A DNA stretch of 64,000 bases from an uncultured Cytophagales bacterium. GTDB taxonomy: Bacteria > Bacteroidota > Bacteroidia > Cytophagales > Cyclobacteriaceae. Under the pieces are notes generated by a model. The model made no database searches. It was not told where the DNA came from and was given only the letters and a program-made list of their open reading frames with translations. The position numbers were made by a program, and so were the translations under genes. The stretch is from positions 1 to 64,000 of the forward strand of contig CAJXNP010000023.1 of assembly GCA_913057175.1 (NCBI GenBank), written 5' to 3'. Shown here one piece after another: positions 51,837-62,100 of the stretch; position 1 is the stretch's first letter, and each line of letters opens with the position of its first letter.

Positions 51837-53381
51837 TCAGCGGTTCCTTCCGTAGGTTTCATGGCTGCTCACCCAGTCATTTGATGAGATGGCGCTTCCC
51901 AATGAAATTTCGCCTGCCAGTGCCACACCAGCAATAATTTCCGCTAATTTCCTCACCTTTCCCTTACCATAACATCCGATCATTTCCAGGCACTCCTTTT
52001 GTGTGGGCAACCCTGTTCCTCCTCCATAGGTAGCAACGATCAGCGACGGGATTGTCAACGAAATGTACAGGTCTCCATCGGGAGTAAGTTCGGTATATAA
52101 GATCCCGGCAGACGATTCGGAAACATTCGCTACATCCTGACCAGTGGCGATGAACATCGCAGTAATAGCATTGGGCGAATGTGCACCATTGTTGTTTGCG
52201 CCACTCAAAATAGCACCGACATTAGACACTCTTGAGTGGTAATCCAGCTGTTCGGGTTCGACACGCATGTGCTGGATCAACACATCTCTTTTAATCGTAG
52301 CTTCTGCGATTACCCGCTTTCCACGACTGTGCATGACATTGATCTGTGAGGCTTTCTTATCGGTAGCAAGATTCGACTCCAGGTAAAAGTGATCCATTCC
52401 ATCTTTATAATTATCAATGATCCAGCTGCATGCGGCAAACGTTGCTCGCCCAACCATATTCTGCCCCGCTGCATCTCCTGTTGAGAAATTGAACCTCAGA
52501 TAGGCAAATTTATTGGACAAATAAGGATCGATGTATTGAAGTTTGGCGATGGAAGATGTGCTTTCTGCCTCTTCACGGATTTTCTCCATATTTTCATTTA
52601 CCCATTCAACAAATTTCCTCGAGGCCCGCGCATCCGAAAAAACAAAAACCGGAGCCCGCTGCATGGCATCTGAAACAACCGTGCATTTCACGCCACCAGA
52701 TAAATTAACAACTTTTATTCCCCTGTTGTATGATGCTACCAGGGTTCCTTCGGTTGTAGCCAAAGGGATCAGAAATTCACCCTGGGCATGCTCACCATTG
52801 ATTAAGATCGGACCGGAAATACCCAATGGTACCTGGACTACACCCGTGAAATTTTCGATATTTCCAACGGCTGATTTAGGATCAATACTATATTGAAAAA
52901 TATGCTCAAACGATTTACCTGAAGTTGATTCAGCAAACTTTTGTCTTTTCTGAATGGTTTCTTTTGAATAATCGTCCTCTGAATTTCGCGGGATCCTGGT
53001 GAGATGTTCGGTCGATGATGAAATAGCATCTTCCACCTTTAGGTCCAGATTGCCGAAAGGCTCAGCCGTGAAATCAATTTGTATCTTGTATTTCTTTTCT
53101 TCCAATGGCTCAGAATCAACCAGTATTTTGATCTCTTTTCTCAACGGAAAGTTAAGTGGACGATCCTCTGTAATATCAACAGCATTGATGTATTCCCCGC
53201 TTCCATACTCAACTTTTATGTTATTCAATTTAATTTCTTCATCATTAATTTGGACAGATCTGATCCTGGCCAATCTCGAATCGATCAACCTGTTTTTAAT
53301 GGAAAACTGGAATCCATTAGATATATTTTTTAAGCTTCCCCTGGTGTAAAGCTGTTTCAGTACAAGTTGTGGTACAAACAT
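51837..53381 (-). CDS. HMG-CoA reductase with an extra N-terminal domain
   Basis: 514 residues. Reductase core from about 130: ENFTGVVQVPLGISGPILI, ATTEGTLVAS (catalytic Glu), GDAAGQNMVGRATFAA (Asp, NADPH site region), ATDKKASQIN (Lys), GANNNGAHSPNAITAMFIATGQDVANV, and His507 in VSSHETYGRNR at the C-terminus. It reduces HMG-CoA to mevalonate, the committed step of the mevalonate isoprenoid pathway; the order of motifs and the C-terminal His resemble class I enzymes, but there is no membrane domain. In front, residues 1-125 form a beta-rich domain (LYTRGSLKNISNGFQFSIKN, LARIRSVQINDEEI) that is not part of the reductase and that I recall only vaguely in DUF6379-type proteins. Confidence 0.9.
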   Translation of the reverse strand: MFVPQLVLKQLYTRGSLKNISNGFQFSIKNRLIDSRLARIRSVQINDEEIKLNNIKVEYGSGEYINAVDITEDRPLNFPLRKEIKILVDSEPLEEKKYKIQIDFTAEPFGNLDLKVEDAISSSTEHLTRIPRNSEDDYSKETIQKRQKFAESTSGKSFEHIFQYSIDPKSAVGNIENFTGVVQVPLGISGPILINGEHAQGEFLIPLATTEGTLVASYNRGIKVVNLSGGVKCTVVSDAMQRAPVFVFSDARASRKFVEWVNENMEKIREEAESTSSIAKLQYIDPYLSNKFAYLRFNFSTGDAAGQNMVGRATFAACSWIIDNYKDGMDHFYLESNLATDKKASQINVMHSRGKRVIAEATIKRDVLIQHMRVEPEQLDYHSRVSNVGAILSGANNNGAHSPNAITAMFIATGQDVANVSESSAGILYTELTPDGDLYISLTIPSLIVATYGGGTGLPTQKECLEMIGCYGKGKVRKLAEIIAGVALAGEISLGSAISSNDWVSSHETYGRNR

Positions 53382-53406
53382 GGCTATCCGATTAAATCAA
53401 TGGTTT

Positions 53407-53624
53407 AACCCAGATTTGTCATAAGAAAATCCCTGTCAGCCGACAGGCTGGTATTCCGAGCATAATTCACTTCCCTCCTTCCATAAAGTACTGCGGACAG
53501 ACAAATCAGTCACTTCGTTTCGTTTTTCTCAATCACCATAGCTGTGCTATGCTTCATTCGTAAAACTTCCTGATTTTTTGTGAACTACTCTCTCATAACG
53601 AAGTTCTAATCACAAATCTGGGTT
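53407..53624. repeat. 218-bp element with inverted terminal repeats
   Basis: AACCCAGATTTGT (53407-53419) and ACAAATCTGGGTT (53612-53624) are exact 13-bp inverted repeats, extending to 19/21. A hairpin GTCAGCCGACAGGCTG lies inside at 53437. No ORF. The shape suggests a miniature inverted-repeat element in the divergence between HMG-CoA reductase and moaE. Confidence 0.55.
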
Positions 53625-53710
53625 TAATTTATAATTTTTATAGCAGATAGATGTACGATTATCAATAATTATCAATGTGGATTGAGCGGAAATATTGATG
53701 GCAAAAATGC

Positions 53711-54121
53711 TTATGGATGAGCAGATACCCATACTTCTCCATCGTCAAAAATCTCCTTTTTCCAAATCGGCACGGTTTGTTTCAGTGTATCAATGACATA
53801 TCGGCAAGCCTGGAATGCAGCATCCCGATGAGCTGCAGAAACAGCGATAACAACAGCTAATTCCCCAATATTTTTTCTTCCTACGGCATGTGAAACAGCT
53901 ATTTTTAAAACAGGCCATTTTTCTTTGGTAGTATCGATGATTTTCTGAAGTTCGCTGACCGCCATTTTTTCGTAGGCTTCAAATTCCAAAGCAACAACAT
54001 TTTTTTGTCGGGTACGATTACGTACTGTTCCAATAAACACATCAATGCCGCCGGCATCTGGTGATTCCACCTTTTTGATTTGCTCCATTATGTCGATGGG
54101 TTGGTTCGTTACTTCTATCAT
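53711..54121 (-). CDS. moaE: Molybdopterin synthase catalytic subunit
   Basis: 136 residues. GGIDVFIGTVRNRTRQKNVVALEFEAYEKMAVSEL, AHRDAAFQACRYVIDTLKQTVPIWKKEIFDDGEVWVSAHP contain the MoaE active-site Arg, Lys and the KKE motif. With MoaD it converts precursor Z (cPMP) into molybdopterin. Two bases after moaD stop. Confidence 0.95.
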   Translation of the reverse strand: MIEVTNQPIDIMEQIKKVESPDAGGIDVFIGTVRNRTRQKNVVALEFEAYEKMAVSELQKIIDTTKEKWPVLKIAVSHAVGRKNIGELAVVIAVSAAHRDAAFQACRYVIDTLKQTVPIWKKEIFDDGEVWVSAHP

Positions 54122-54123
54122 TT

Positions 54124-54372
54124 TTATCCTCCGCTTACAGGCGGGATTAATGCAATTTCATCTGATGGTTTAATGGAAGTTTCACCCCTGGCATATTCAT
54201 TATTTACGGCAATTGCCAGATGTTTGAGATTTTCAAATCCCGGATATTGGTTTAAGATTTCCTGTTTCAAATCGTTTACCCTACACTCTTCGTTCACTTC
54301 TATCTCCAGGTTTTTTGAACCAATAATATCTTTTGCTATTCCAAAAAGTAAAATCGAAATTCTCATTTTCAA
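54124..54372 (-). CDS. moaD: Molybdopterin synthase sulfur carrier subunit
   Basis: 82 residues, ubiquitin-like fold, ending IPPVSGG with the C-terminal Gly-Gly that is thiocarboxylated. Upstream neighbour of moaE on the same strand and divergent from moaA. Confidence 0.93.
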   Translation of the reverse strand: MKMRISILLFGIAKDIIGSKNLEIEVNEECRVNDLKQEILNQYPGFENLKHLAIAVNNEYARGETSIKPSDEIALIPPVSGG

Positions 54373-54472
54373 AGTTAAAAATTAACCCTTTTAATAGGAA
54401 ATATACCTGTGAATTCCGTTCAGGATTGATATCTTTACGTTAGTTTTTTCAAGGATCCTTCTGACCACAGTT

Positions 54473-55483
54473 ATGAGTATGAATGGAAAAGAGCAATTAA
54501 TTGACAATCACGGCAGGGAAATTTCATATCTAAGACTTTCAGTAACAGACAGATGTAATTTACGCTGCTCCTATTGCATGCCTGAAGAAGGGATCAATTT
54601 TGTCAAGAGGAATCTGTTGCTCTCTTTTGAAGAAATGCTAAGAATCTCAAGGATTCTGGCCGCTCATGGTGTCAAAAAAATCAGAATAACGGGAGGTGAA
54701 CCCTTTGTCAGGACGGATATCATGGATTTTCTCAAAGACCTGGTGGCAATCGAAGGATTGGAAAAGGTAAGCATCACAACCAATGGTGTTTTACTGAAAA
54801 AATACCTGGCAGAACTAAAAAATCTTGGTATACAGGACATCAATCTGAGCATGGACACCTTCAACCCGGAGACTTTCAAAAAGATAACTTTGAGGAATGA
54901 TTTCGAAAAGGTTCGGGATACACTGTTTGCTTTAATCGACAATGATTTCAATGTGAAAGTAAACGCTGTCATCATGGAAGGGCTCAACGAGCAAGATATC
55001 ATTCCTCTCACCAGATTGTCTATTAATTTACCTGTTAAAATCAGATTCATTGAGGAGATGCCTTTCAACGGCCAATACAGGAAAGCTTCAAAATTGAACT
55101 GGACAAGTGCAAAGATCCTTGATGAAATCAGAACGGTTTTTCCGAGTATCGAAAAATTCCACACACTCAAAACTTCCACTTCAGAAAATTATAAGATACC
55201 TGGGGCGAAAGGTTTGGTAGGACTGATTGCTGCCTATACCCGTACTTTTTGCGGTTCGTGCAACCGGATAAGAATTAACGCAACGGGTAATTTGAGAACC
55301 TGCCTTTACGGTCCGGAAGTGCTGGATATCAGAGAATTGCTTCGATCCGGAAGTTCAGACCAGGAAATAATAAAAGAAATTAAAAAATCCATCAACAGCA
55401 GAGCTTTAGATGGTTTTGAAGCCGAAAAGTTAAATATCGGACATGAAAAAGTAAATGAATCGATGTCAAACATCGGAGGGTAA
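54473..55483 (+). CDS. moaA: GTP 3',8-cyclase
   Basis: 336 residues. Radical-SAM cluster Cys28-x3-Cys32-x2-Cys35 (DRCNLRCSYCMPEEG), TGGEPFVRTDI, and the C-terminal second [4Fe-4S] cysteines CGSCNRIRINATGNLRTCLYG; the chain ends in Gly-Gly as MoaA does. It converts GTP to the cyclic intermediate for molybdenum cofactor. Divergent from moaDE; moaB, moaC and moeA are not in the window. Confidence 0.95.
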   Translation: MSMNGKEQLIDNHGREISYLRLSVTDRCNLRCSYCMPEEGINFVKRNLLLSFEEMLRISRILAAHGVKKIRITGGEPFVRTDIMDFLKDLVAIEGLEKVSITTNGVLLKKYLAELKNLGIQDINLSMDTFNPETFKKITLRNDFEKVRDTLFALIDNDFNVKVNAVIMEGLNEQDIIPLTRLSINLPVKIRFIEEMPFNGQYRKASKLNWTSAKILDEIRTVFPSIEKFHTLKTSTSENYKIPGAKGLVGLIAAYTRTFCGSCNRIRINATGNLRTCLYGPEVLDIRELLRSGSSDQEIIKEIKKSINSRALDGFEAEKLNIGHEKVNESMSNIGG

Positions 55484-55519
55484 GAATGTCAGATCGAATA
55501 AACGACCTGACCACAACCC

Positions 55520-55810
55520 TTATGCACTCATTTTAAAAATCCTCAAATCTCTTACCGGACCAAACTGTCTTCTGTCAACTACCTTCTTCTTACCTTTAAC
55601 CAAATATACTTCAGCAGGTGCAAATCTTAGTTCGGTAGTTTTATGGACAAGCTTGTCAAACATCATTTTCGCCTTGTTGTATTCTCCTCTTTTAAAATCA
55701 TGTCTTTGCGCGTCCCTTTTTACCGGAAGGCCTGGAATGACATGGTACATGGTAAATACAACCGAATAGGTCGGCTTAAAAGAATTCACAAAATTTTTCC
55801 ACGCTTTCAT
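55520..55810 (-). CDS. Hypothetical basic protein
   Basis: 96 residues, Lys/Arg-rich, with MKAWKNFVNSFKPTYSVVFTMYHVIPG and VKRDAQRHDFKRGEYNKAKMMFDKLVHKTTE. No signal or membrane segment. Codon and residue pattern are protein-like and better than the antisense frame in the same place. Convergent with moaA. No known family. Confidence 0.55.
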   Translation of the reverse strand: MKAWKNFVNSFKPTYSVVFTMYHVIPGLPVKRDAQRHDFKRGEYNKAKMMFDKLVHKTTELRFAPAEVYLVKGKKKVVDRRQFGPVRDLRIFKMSA

Positions 55811-56412
55811 ATGTATAACATTTAATTTTTAAAAGTCATATGGAACCTTTGATGACTAAAATAATGGTTGTAATGAATGTCAATCAATTATTTTAGCGAT
55901 GTTGGTTTCATAAAAAAATATTTTAGGTTTAGACAAATCTACTTGATAATTGATCGCACAACAAATTGAAATATTTGCAAATCTTACCATCAGGTGTTGA
56001 AAAAATATTAACTGTTCACATCGAATCTTACACAGGTATTACACCCCTCTATTCTAAAAAATAAACCTATTCCAGTCTGCCAAGCATTCCTCAAAACACA
56101 GGAATACAACTTGCTGAATTTCTGATGATTAAATACAACAGAGTGGATAATTTGATAAATGGAGGGGAGAACTATAACATTAAAAATATAACTATTTCAA
56201 TATTTATTATTAATTTATTTACAATTTTCTGTACATGGGACTTTTTCTGAAGGCAGGGTTTTTATTACATTATGAATAAAATATTATTTGGGTTTCACAG
56301 TAAAAATTTGGGACGGTTTAACCCGGATTTTCATTCGAATTCAAACTTTAAGGCACGAACTGTCTTGACAATAGCAGAAGAGGTTTTAACAATCAGATCT
56401 ACCAGATACGAT
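55811..56412. other. Long AT-rich intergenic region, nothing recognised
   Basis: 602 bp of very AT-rich DNA between the hypothetical and cytochrome c genes. A 68-codon frame at 56272-56478 begins MNKILFGFHSKNLG but overlaps the cytochrome gene antisense and lacks other support. A small RNA or leaderless promoter is possible, but nothing specific is seen. Confidence 0.35.
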
Positions 56413-56880
56413 TTATTCCTGGTTTTGACAAGATTTAAGTATCTGCCGGACGTTCTTATGGGAGACCAAAACAGCTGAATCATTTAACTCATACATAATA
56501 TAAGTCATGATCTCAGCAATTTCCAGTTCGGTGAGCAGGTCATTGGCAGGCATTTCCTGACTGAAAGATTTTCCATTTACAATAATCTCTCCTTTCATGC
56601 CGTATTTAATTCCACACACTGAAGTTTCCAGATTGTTTTTCAGATAATCAGAATTTTTGACAGGTGGGTATAAGTTTGCCAACCCTTCTCCATCAGCCTG
56701 GTGACAATTCGCACAATTTCCTTCATATAATTTCCTGCCCGCCGAACTGTATTGTTTGATTTTGATGAGTTCATCATAATTCACTTCACTATCCCTACCG
56801 GTACGATTGGATCCCCCTCCACATGATGAGAAATAAAATATGATACCAAACAGGAAAAATAAAAAATAGCTATTCCTCAT
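56413..56880 (-). CDS. Lipoprotein monoheme cytochrome c
   Basis: 155 residues. Lipobox FSSC (Cys20), heme motif CANCH (Cys56, Cys59, His60), and a Met in PPVKN...EMPANDLLTELEIAEIMTYIMYEL as probable axial ligand, giving a class I cytochrome c. Its start overlaps the SCO1 stop (ATGA at 56877-56880). With SCO1 it suggests electron transfer to, or assembly of, a terminal cytochrome oxidase. Confidence 0.88.
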   Translation of the reverse strand: MRNSYFLFFLFGIIFYFSSCGGGSNRTGRDSEVNYDELIKIKQYSSAGRKLYEGNCANCHQADGEGLANLYPPVKNSDYLKNNLETSVCGIKYGMKGEIIVNGKSFSQEMPANDLLTELEIAEIMTYIMYELNDSAVLVSHKNVRQILKSCQNQE

Positions 56881-57530
56881 CGATATTCACTAAGCAATAG
56901 CTGCATATCATCCATTAATTGATTGACATCTGCTTCGACTGTCCCGTCATAAATTCCCCTGATCCTTCTGTCCTTATCCACCAAAATAAATGCGCCGGAA
57001 TGGATAAAACCACCTGGAGCAGAATCATCCTCACCTGCTGTGACCATATAGCCTTTCATACCCTGTTCATAAATCTCATCTTTATCTCCGGTAACAAAAT
57101 GCCACTTTGAACTTTCGATTCCCAGTTTCTCTGCGAAATCATGTAAAACGGCCACACTATCATGTTTGGGGTCGATGGTATGAGAAAGGAACCCCACCTC
57201 ATCATTATCAATATACTTTTCGTAAACCCTGAGCATTTGTGCCTTCATGGTCGGACAGATTGTTGGACACGTTGTGAAAAAGAAATCCGAAACATAGATT
57301 TTATCTGCGAAAGTTCCTTCTGTAATAATGCTGCCGTCCTGATCAACAAATTCAAAGTCAGGAACGGTGTGATAAGTGGTGTCAGCCTTTATTTCCCCAT
57401 CCACTTCAATGTTCTCAATCTTTTTATGGCCCAAAACCGGCAGCTTTTTAGACTTCTCACCGGATTTCTCCCCACCACAAGAAAAAATAAAAAGCGTTAA
57501 AAATAAAACAGTGCTGTATCTGGAAATCAT
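56877..57530 (-). CDS. SCO1/SenC copper chaperone-like lipoprotein
   Basis: 217 residues. Lipobox IFSC (Cys18). Thioredoxin-like SCO fold with metal-binding Cys88/Cys92 in TTCPTICPT, and His in GGFIHSGAFILV. SCO proteins deliver copper to the CuA site of cytochrome oxidase or act as thiol-redox factors. The downstream cytochrome c and upstream HemJ/CopD-like genes form one unit (abutting/overlapping). Confidence 0.92.
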   Translation of the reverse strand: MISRYSTVLFLTLFIFSCGGEKSGEKSKKLPVLGHKKIENIEVDGEIKADTTYHTVPDFEFVDQDGSIITEGTFADKIYVSDFFFTTCPTICPTMKAQMLRVYEKYIDNDEVGFLSHTIDPKHDSVAVLHDFAEKLGIESSKWHFVTGDKDEIYEQGMKGYMVTAGEDDSAPGGFIHSGAFILVDKDRRIRGIYDGTVEADVNQLMDDMQLLLSEYR

Positions 57531-58070
57531 TTAATTCGCCTTTCTTTTCTTTTTATACATTACAACTCCAACATATAGTAATACAATCAGAACGATCATT
57601 CCCACACTGAAGTAAGTAAAATTGATGAGAGTTTTCATCACTCCTAAAAAAACAATGGCAAACAGGAAAAAAGTCGCAACTTCATTGATTGCCCTCAACT
57701 TGTCAGAGCTATACCTGTAAATATCTTTTTGCAATGCTTTAAAAGTAAAATGGAGCAGGTGATGATATCCTATCAACAAAGCAATAAGAATAAGTTTAAC
57801 AATCAGCCACATGGGCATTGACGAAAAATAAGGGTGCAGAATGCCCAAACCAAAAACCAGATTAAGTATAAATGAAGGCCAGGCGATTCCTTTCCACAAT
57901 CTCTTTGACATCAGCTTGTACTGATCGATCATTTTCTCTGATTCCGGTCCCCCTTTGTCTTTGGCTTCTGTTTGATAGATAAAAAGCCTTGGAGCGTAAA
58001 ATAGTGCAGCAAACCAGGTGAAAGCAAAAATCAGGTGTAAGGCTTTGAGGACGTATAACATCGGGGTCAT
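57531..58070 (-). CDS. HemJ/CopD-like membrane protein
   Basis: 179 residues, four to five TMs. LKALHLIFAFTWFAALFYAPRLFIYQTEA with a conserved His near the start, and MPMWLIVKLILIALLIGYHHLL with Lys, match the UPF0093/HemJ protoporphyrinogen oxidase group; the TM/His pattern also resembles CopD. HemJ oxidises protoporphyrinogen IX using heme. Its stop abuts the SCO1 start, a context of heme-copper oxidase biogenesis. Not certain between HemJ and a general CopD role. Confidence 0.75.
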   Translation of the reverse strand: MTPMLYVLKALHLIFAFTWFAALFYAPRLFIYQTEAKDKGGPESEKMIDQYKLMSKRLWKGIAWPSFILNLVFGLGILHPYFSSMPMWLIVKLILIALLIGYHHLLHFTFKALQKDIYRYSSDKLRAINEVATFFLFAIVFLGVMKTLINFTYFSVGMIVLIVLLYVGVVMYKKKRKAN

Positions 58071-58135
58071 AATGAAGTATTTTTCCGCTAAAATAGAGGA
58101 TTGGTAGTAAATGTTTCTGAAATCAGTCTAAAATT

Positions 58136-59050
58136 TCAACTTTGATTCATATTCTTAATAATATATTCATGCATTTCATTCAATTGCGTTGGATGGAACC
58201 ATTTCGTTTCTTCATCCTTTTTGAACCAGGTCATCTGCCTCTTGGCGAATCTCCGGGTGTTTCGTTTTAGCAATCGAATAGCTTCTTCCCAATCGTATTT
58301 GTCGTCCAAAAAATCAAATATTTCTTTATAGCCAACAGTTTGAAGGGCATTCAATTCCCTTTTTGCAAACAACCTCTTGACTTCAGAGAGAAGTCCTACC
58401 TCAATCATCCGATCCACACGCTTATTGATTCTCTCATGCAGTTCATCCCTTGGAATCTCCAATCCGATTTTAATAGTTTGAAAGTTTCTTTCGGCCTTTT
58501 TTCCCATTCGGAAGGAAGAAAATGGTTTTCCTGTGTATCTTATCATTTCCAGGGCGCGAACAACACGTTGATGATTTTTCTTGTCTACTTTTTCGTAATA
58601 ATCGTGATCGCAGTCCTTTAACTCTTTTAATAATTCGTCTAATCCTATAGTTTCCAGTTCCTTCATCAGTGCATCGCGGATCTCATTTGGAGGGGAAGGC
58701 ATTTCACTCATACCATTTAAAACCGCATTGATGTACAAACCAGATCCACCGGTAAGAATGGAAATATGTTGGTTTTGAAAAATTTCATCGAGCTTTTCAA
58801 TGGCCATTTCTTCAAATTGTCCAGCGCTCATCGTTTGTTCGACAGGAAGAAAATCAACAAAATGATGACAGACACCAGCCATTTCAGCCTCGGTAGGCTT
58901 GGCGGTTCCGATATTCATTTCCATATAAAATTGCCTGGAATCGGCTGAAAGAATTTCGCAATCCAACTGTCTTGCTAACTCTACACTCAATGCAGTTTTT
59001 CCAACAGCGGTCGGACCAACAATTACAATTAAAAAATTATTATTCTCCAA
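58136..59050 (-). CDS. miaA: tRNA dimethylallyltransferase
   Basis: 304 residues. P-loop VGPTAVGKTALS, LSADSRQFYMEMNIGTAKPTEAE, LTGGSGLYINAVLNG, then the zinc-free anticodon-recognition region and NTRRFAKRQMTWFKKD near the C-terminus. It adds an isopentenyl group to A37 of UNN-decoding tRNAs. Monocistronic upstream of the heme/copper unit; divergent from the hybrid kinase. Confidence 0.96.
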   Translation of the reverse strand: MENNNFLIVIVGPTAVGKTALSVELARQLDCEILSADSRQFYMEMNIGTAKPTEAEMAGVCHHFVDFLPVEQTMSAGQFEEMAIEKLDEIFQNQHISILTGGSGLYINAVLNGMSEMPSPPNEIRDALMKELETIGLDELLKELKDCDHDYYEKVDKKNHQRVVRALEMIRYTGKPFSSFRMGKKAERNFQTIKIGLEIPRDELHERINKRVDRMIEVGLLSEVKRLFAKRELNALQTVGYKEIFDFLDDKYDWEEAIRLLKRNTRRFAKRQMTWFKKDEETKWFHPTQLNEMHEYIIKNMNQS

Positions 59051-59159
59051 TCTTTATTAATTTTGATAGTTCATTAAAGTGTAAGTATCATGCAAATTAA
59101 CTATATCGTTGTATATTATTGTTGATTGGCAACTGACTACGCACTTAGAACAATTTTAG

Positions 59160-62100
59160 ATGAGTGAAAAGGCTGCAAATATAGATTTATCTAAGAAAAA
59201 ACAGGTTACCTTACCAGGCAATGGCCTAAGTGCGTCTTCAACATCACCTGCCATCGTAAAGGTAGTTGACGGGAAAATCAAGGAGGTTAACCAGGCATTT
59301 CTTACCGATTTTCATTACACAAAGAAAGAAATCATTGGGCAGACAATTGATCAGATATTGTATCAGTCTTCCAACCAGAATAATTTGAGCAGCTTTCAGG
59401 ATGATCTATCCGATGTAACACCAGGCGTTCCCAAAACATTTAGCATTGATTTCAGAAATTCAAAAAATGAAATAATAGAATCATCGACGGTCATCAATAA
59501 GTTTGATCAAAGCAGCAATTATTTTCTACTGATCCACCCTAAAAGAAATGTGGAATCTGTTTCTGATACATTTCTTAGCAACAAAGAAAATATTGCCCTA
59601 CACCTGGTGGAAGAAGGCCCGGTTATGTTTAAAATTATCGATGACAAAAAGAAATGTTACTACTTTAATAAGCCTCTCAAGGAGTTTTTAGGCATCAAAC
59701 CTTCCAGAACCACCTATCCTGACTGGACTTCTCTTGTACACAAAAATGATCTGACTGAGTATATCAAAATCAGTGAAAAGGCATTTAACAGTCAGAAGAA
59801 GTTTGAAGCTACCTATTCCATTCAAAATAAAGATGGAGAGTATAGCCAGGTGACAGAAACAGCAATTCCACTTTTTGACAAGGAGGGTGATTTTAATGGA
59901 TTTGTTTCTGCGGTCATTGAACGCAAATTCATTGACAATACTTTATTGGAAAAAGTTGAGCATGAAAAGAGGGAAAATATTACAGAAAGGTCCCATGTCC
60001 TTTTCAAAATGTCCAATGACAATAATGAATTCTATTATTTCAGTAAGCAATGGACACAATTTACCGGAAGTTCACAAAGAAAGGAAAAGAATGAAGGATG
60101 GCTCAACAATGTTTTCGAAGGAGATAAAGCTGCTTTGGAAGATGTGTTGGAAAATTCTTTTCTGTTCAGGAAAAAGTACAATGTCTATTATCGTCTGAAG
60201 CGATATTCAGGAGATTACCGATGGATTTATGAATCGGGAATTCCTCTTTTTGACAATGATGGCAATTTCACTGGATTCATTGCGGCTGCCATAGACATTA
60301 CCGAGAAGAAGGTCGAGCAGGATGCGAAAAAATACCAGTTCGCCATGAACGAATCGGAAAAAAAACTGCACGATTCGTTGTCGATCTCAAATTTACCTGC
60401 ATTCTCAATCAATCGAAAAGGCATTATTACTTTCTGCAATAAAGCTTTACTCGGAACCATTGAAAAAGTCAAGCAGGATGTTCTTAACCAACCGGTTTTC
60501 GATGCCCTTATTTCTCCTGAAGATCGGGATTCCATCAAAAGCAAATTAAGCGAGATCTTTCAGAACAAAGGTTATGTTCCCAGCTTCGAATGTAGAATCA
60601 GGCATCTATCCGGGATTGACATTGAAGTTAAATTAAACAATATCATATTTTATAATGCTCAGGGCATTGTTGAAAATATCACAGTTGTAGGTGAAAATAT
60701 CACGGAAAAGAAAAAAATTGAGTCCGAGCTTCACCGCACTAACGAACAACTAAAAGAGCTTTTCAACAATGCCAATGACCTGATCATGATCTTCAACAAA
60801 GATGGAGACATCCATTTTGTGAATAAGATCTGGAAAGAAACCCTCGGTTATACAAAAGTTCTTAATGAGATCAACTTTTTTGATGTCATTCACCCCGATT
60901 ACCGTCAAAAAACCAAGATTGCCCTTGAACTGATCCTGGAAGGAAAAAGGGTCGATAAGTTTGATACCATTTTCGTCACAACCGATAATAGAAGGGTTCA
61001 CCTTACCGGAGGTGTAAACTGCTCCTACGATTCGAATGGCGAGCTTGAATTCCGTGGTATATTTCATGATATCACTGAAAGAATTCGTGCAGAGAAAGCC
61101 CAGGCACTATACTACAAGATCGCCAACATGACGATCCATAGTTCAGACCTGGAAAGCTTCTTTTCACACATTTACAATGAGCTGTCAAACATTATTGAAG
61201 CCAAAAACTTTTATGTAGCACTTGTCAACGAAGAAACCAGGACAATCAAGTTCCCTTATTATAAGGACGAATACCAGGAAAACAAGCAAACCTCGTTTGT
61301 AAGGGAAATGAAGGATGGGATTACAGAGTATGCCGTAAAAAGCAACAAACCCATTTTCATGTATGAAAAAGACATTCAAAACCTCGTTCATTATAAAAGA
61401 ATTACCGTCAAAGGACCCATACCAAAGGTATGGCTTGGAGTACCATTGAAACTCAGCAGCAAGTCGATCGGCATCATTGCTGTTCAGTGTTACGAAAACA
61501 GAAATACCTATACCTATCGGGACCTGGAAGTACTTGATTTTATATCCGGACAGATAGCGCTGGCAATTGAAAGAAAGCAGAAGGAACAGAAGATCCGTGA
61601 ACAATCTGCCCGAATGAATGCCATTTTTGAAAGTGGAAGCCACCTGATCTGGACCATCGATCGCAACTATGAATTCACATCATACAATAAGAATTACCTG
61701 AATTCTGACAGGGAATTCGAAAATCTCTTCCCACTGGCATTCGACAGAAAAAATATTGGAGAAATAAACCGGGAAGAAATAAAATTCTGGAAAAATAAAT
61801 TCGATACGGTTTTTGAAGGAAAAAGCCTTCACTTTGAAGTAAAGCTGCTACATAAAAACAAGCGCAAGGAGCTATGGAAGGAAGTATTCCTGAGTCCAAT
61901 TTATCAATATGACCTGGCTATCCACGAAGTCTCAGGGCTCGCCATCGACATTACCCAGAAGAAACAAACAGAGCTTGCCATCCAGGAAAGTGAGGAAAAA
62001 TTCCGGAATATTTTCGAATCCTTTCAGGACATCTACTTCCGATGTAAACGAGACGGATCAATTGAAATGATTAGCCCGTCTGTTACGGAATTACTGGGTT

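Noticed and set aside
56272-56478. 68-codon frame near the cytochrome c gene
   Set aside because: Overlaps the 3' end of the cytochrome gene antisense; composition unremarkable.
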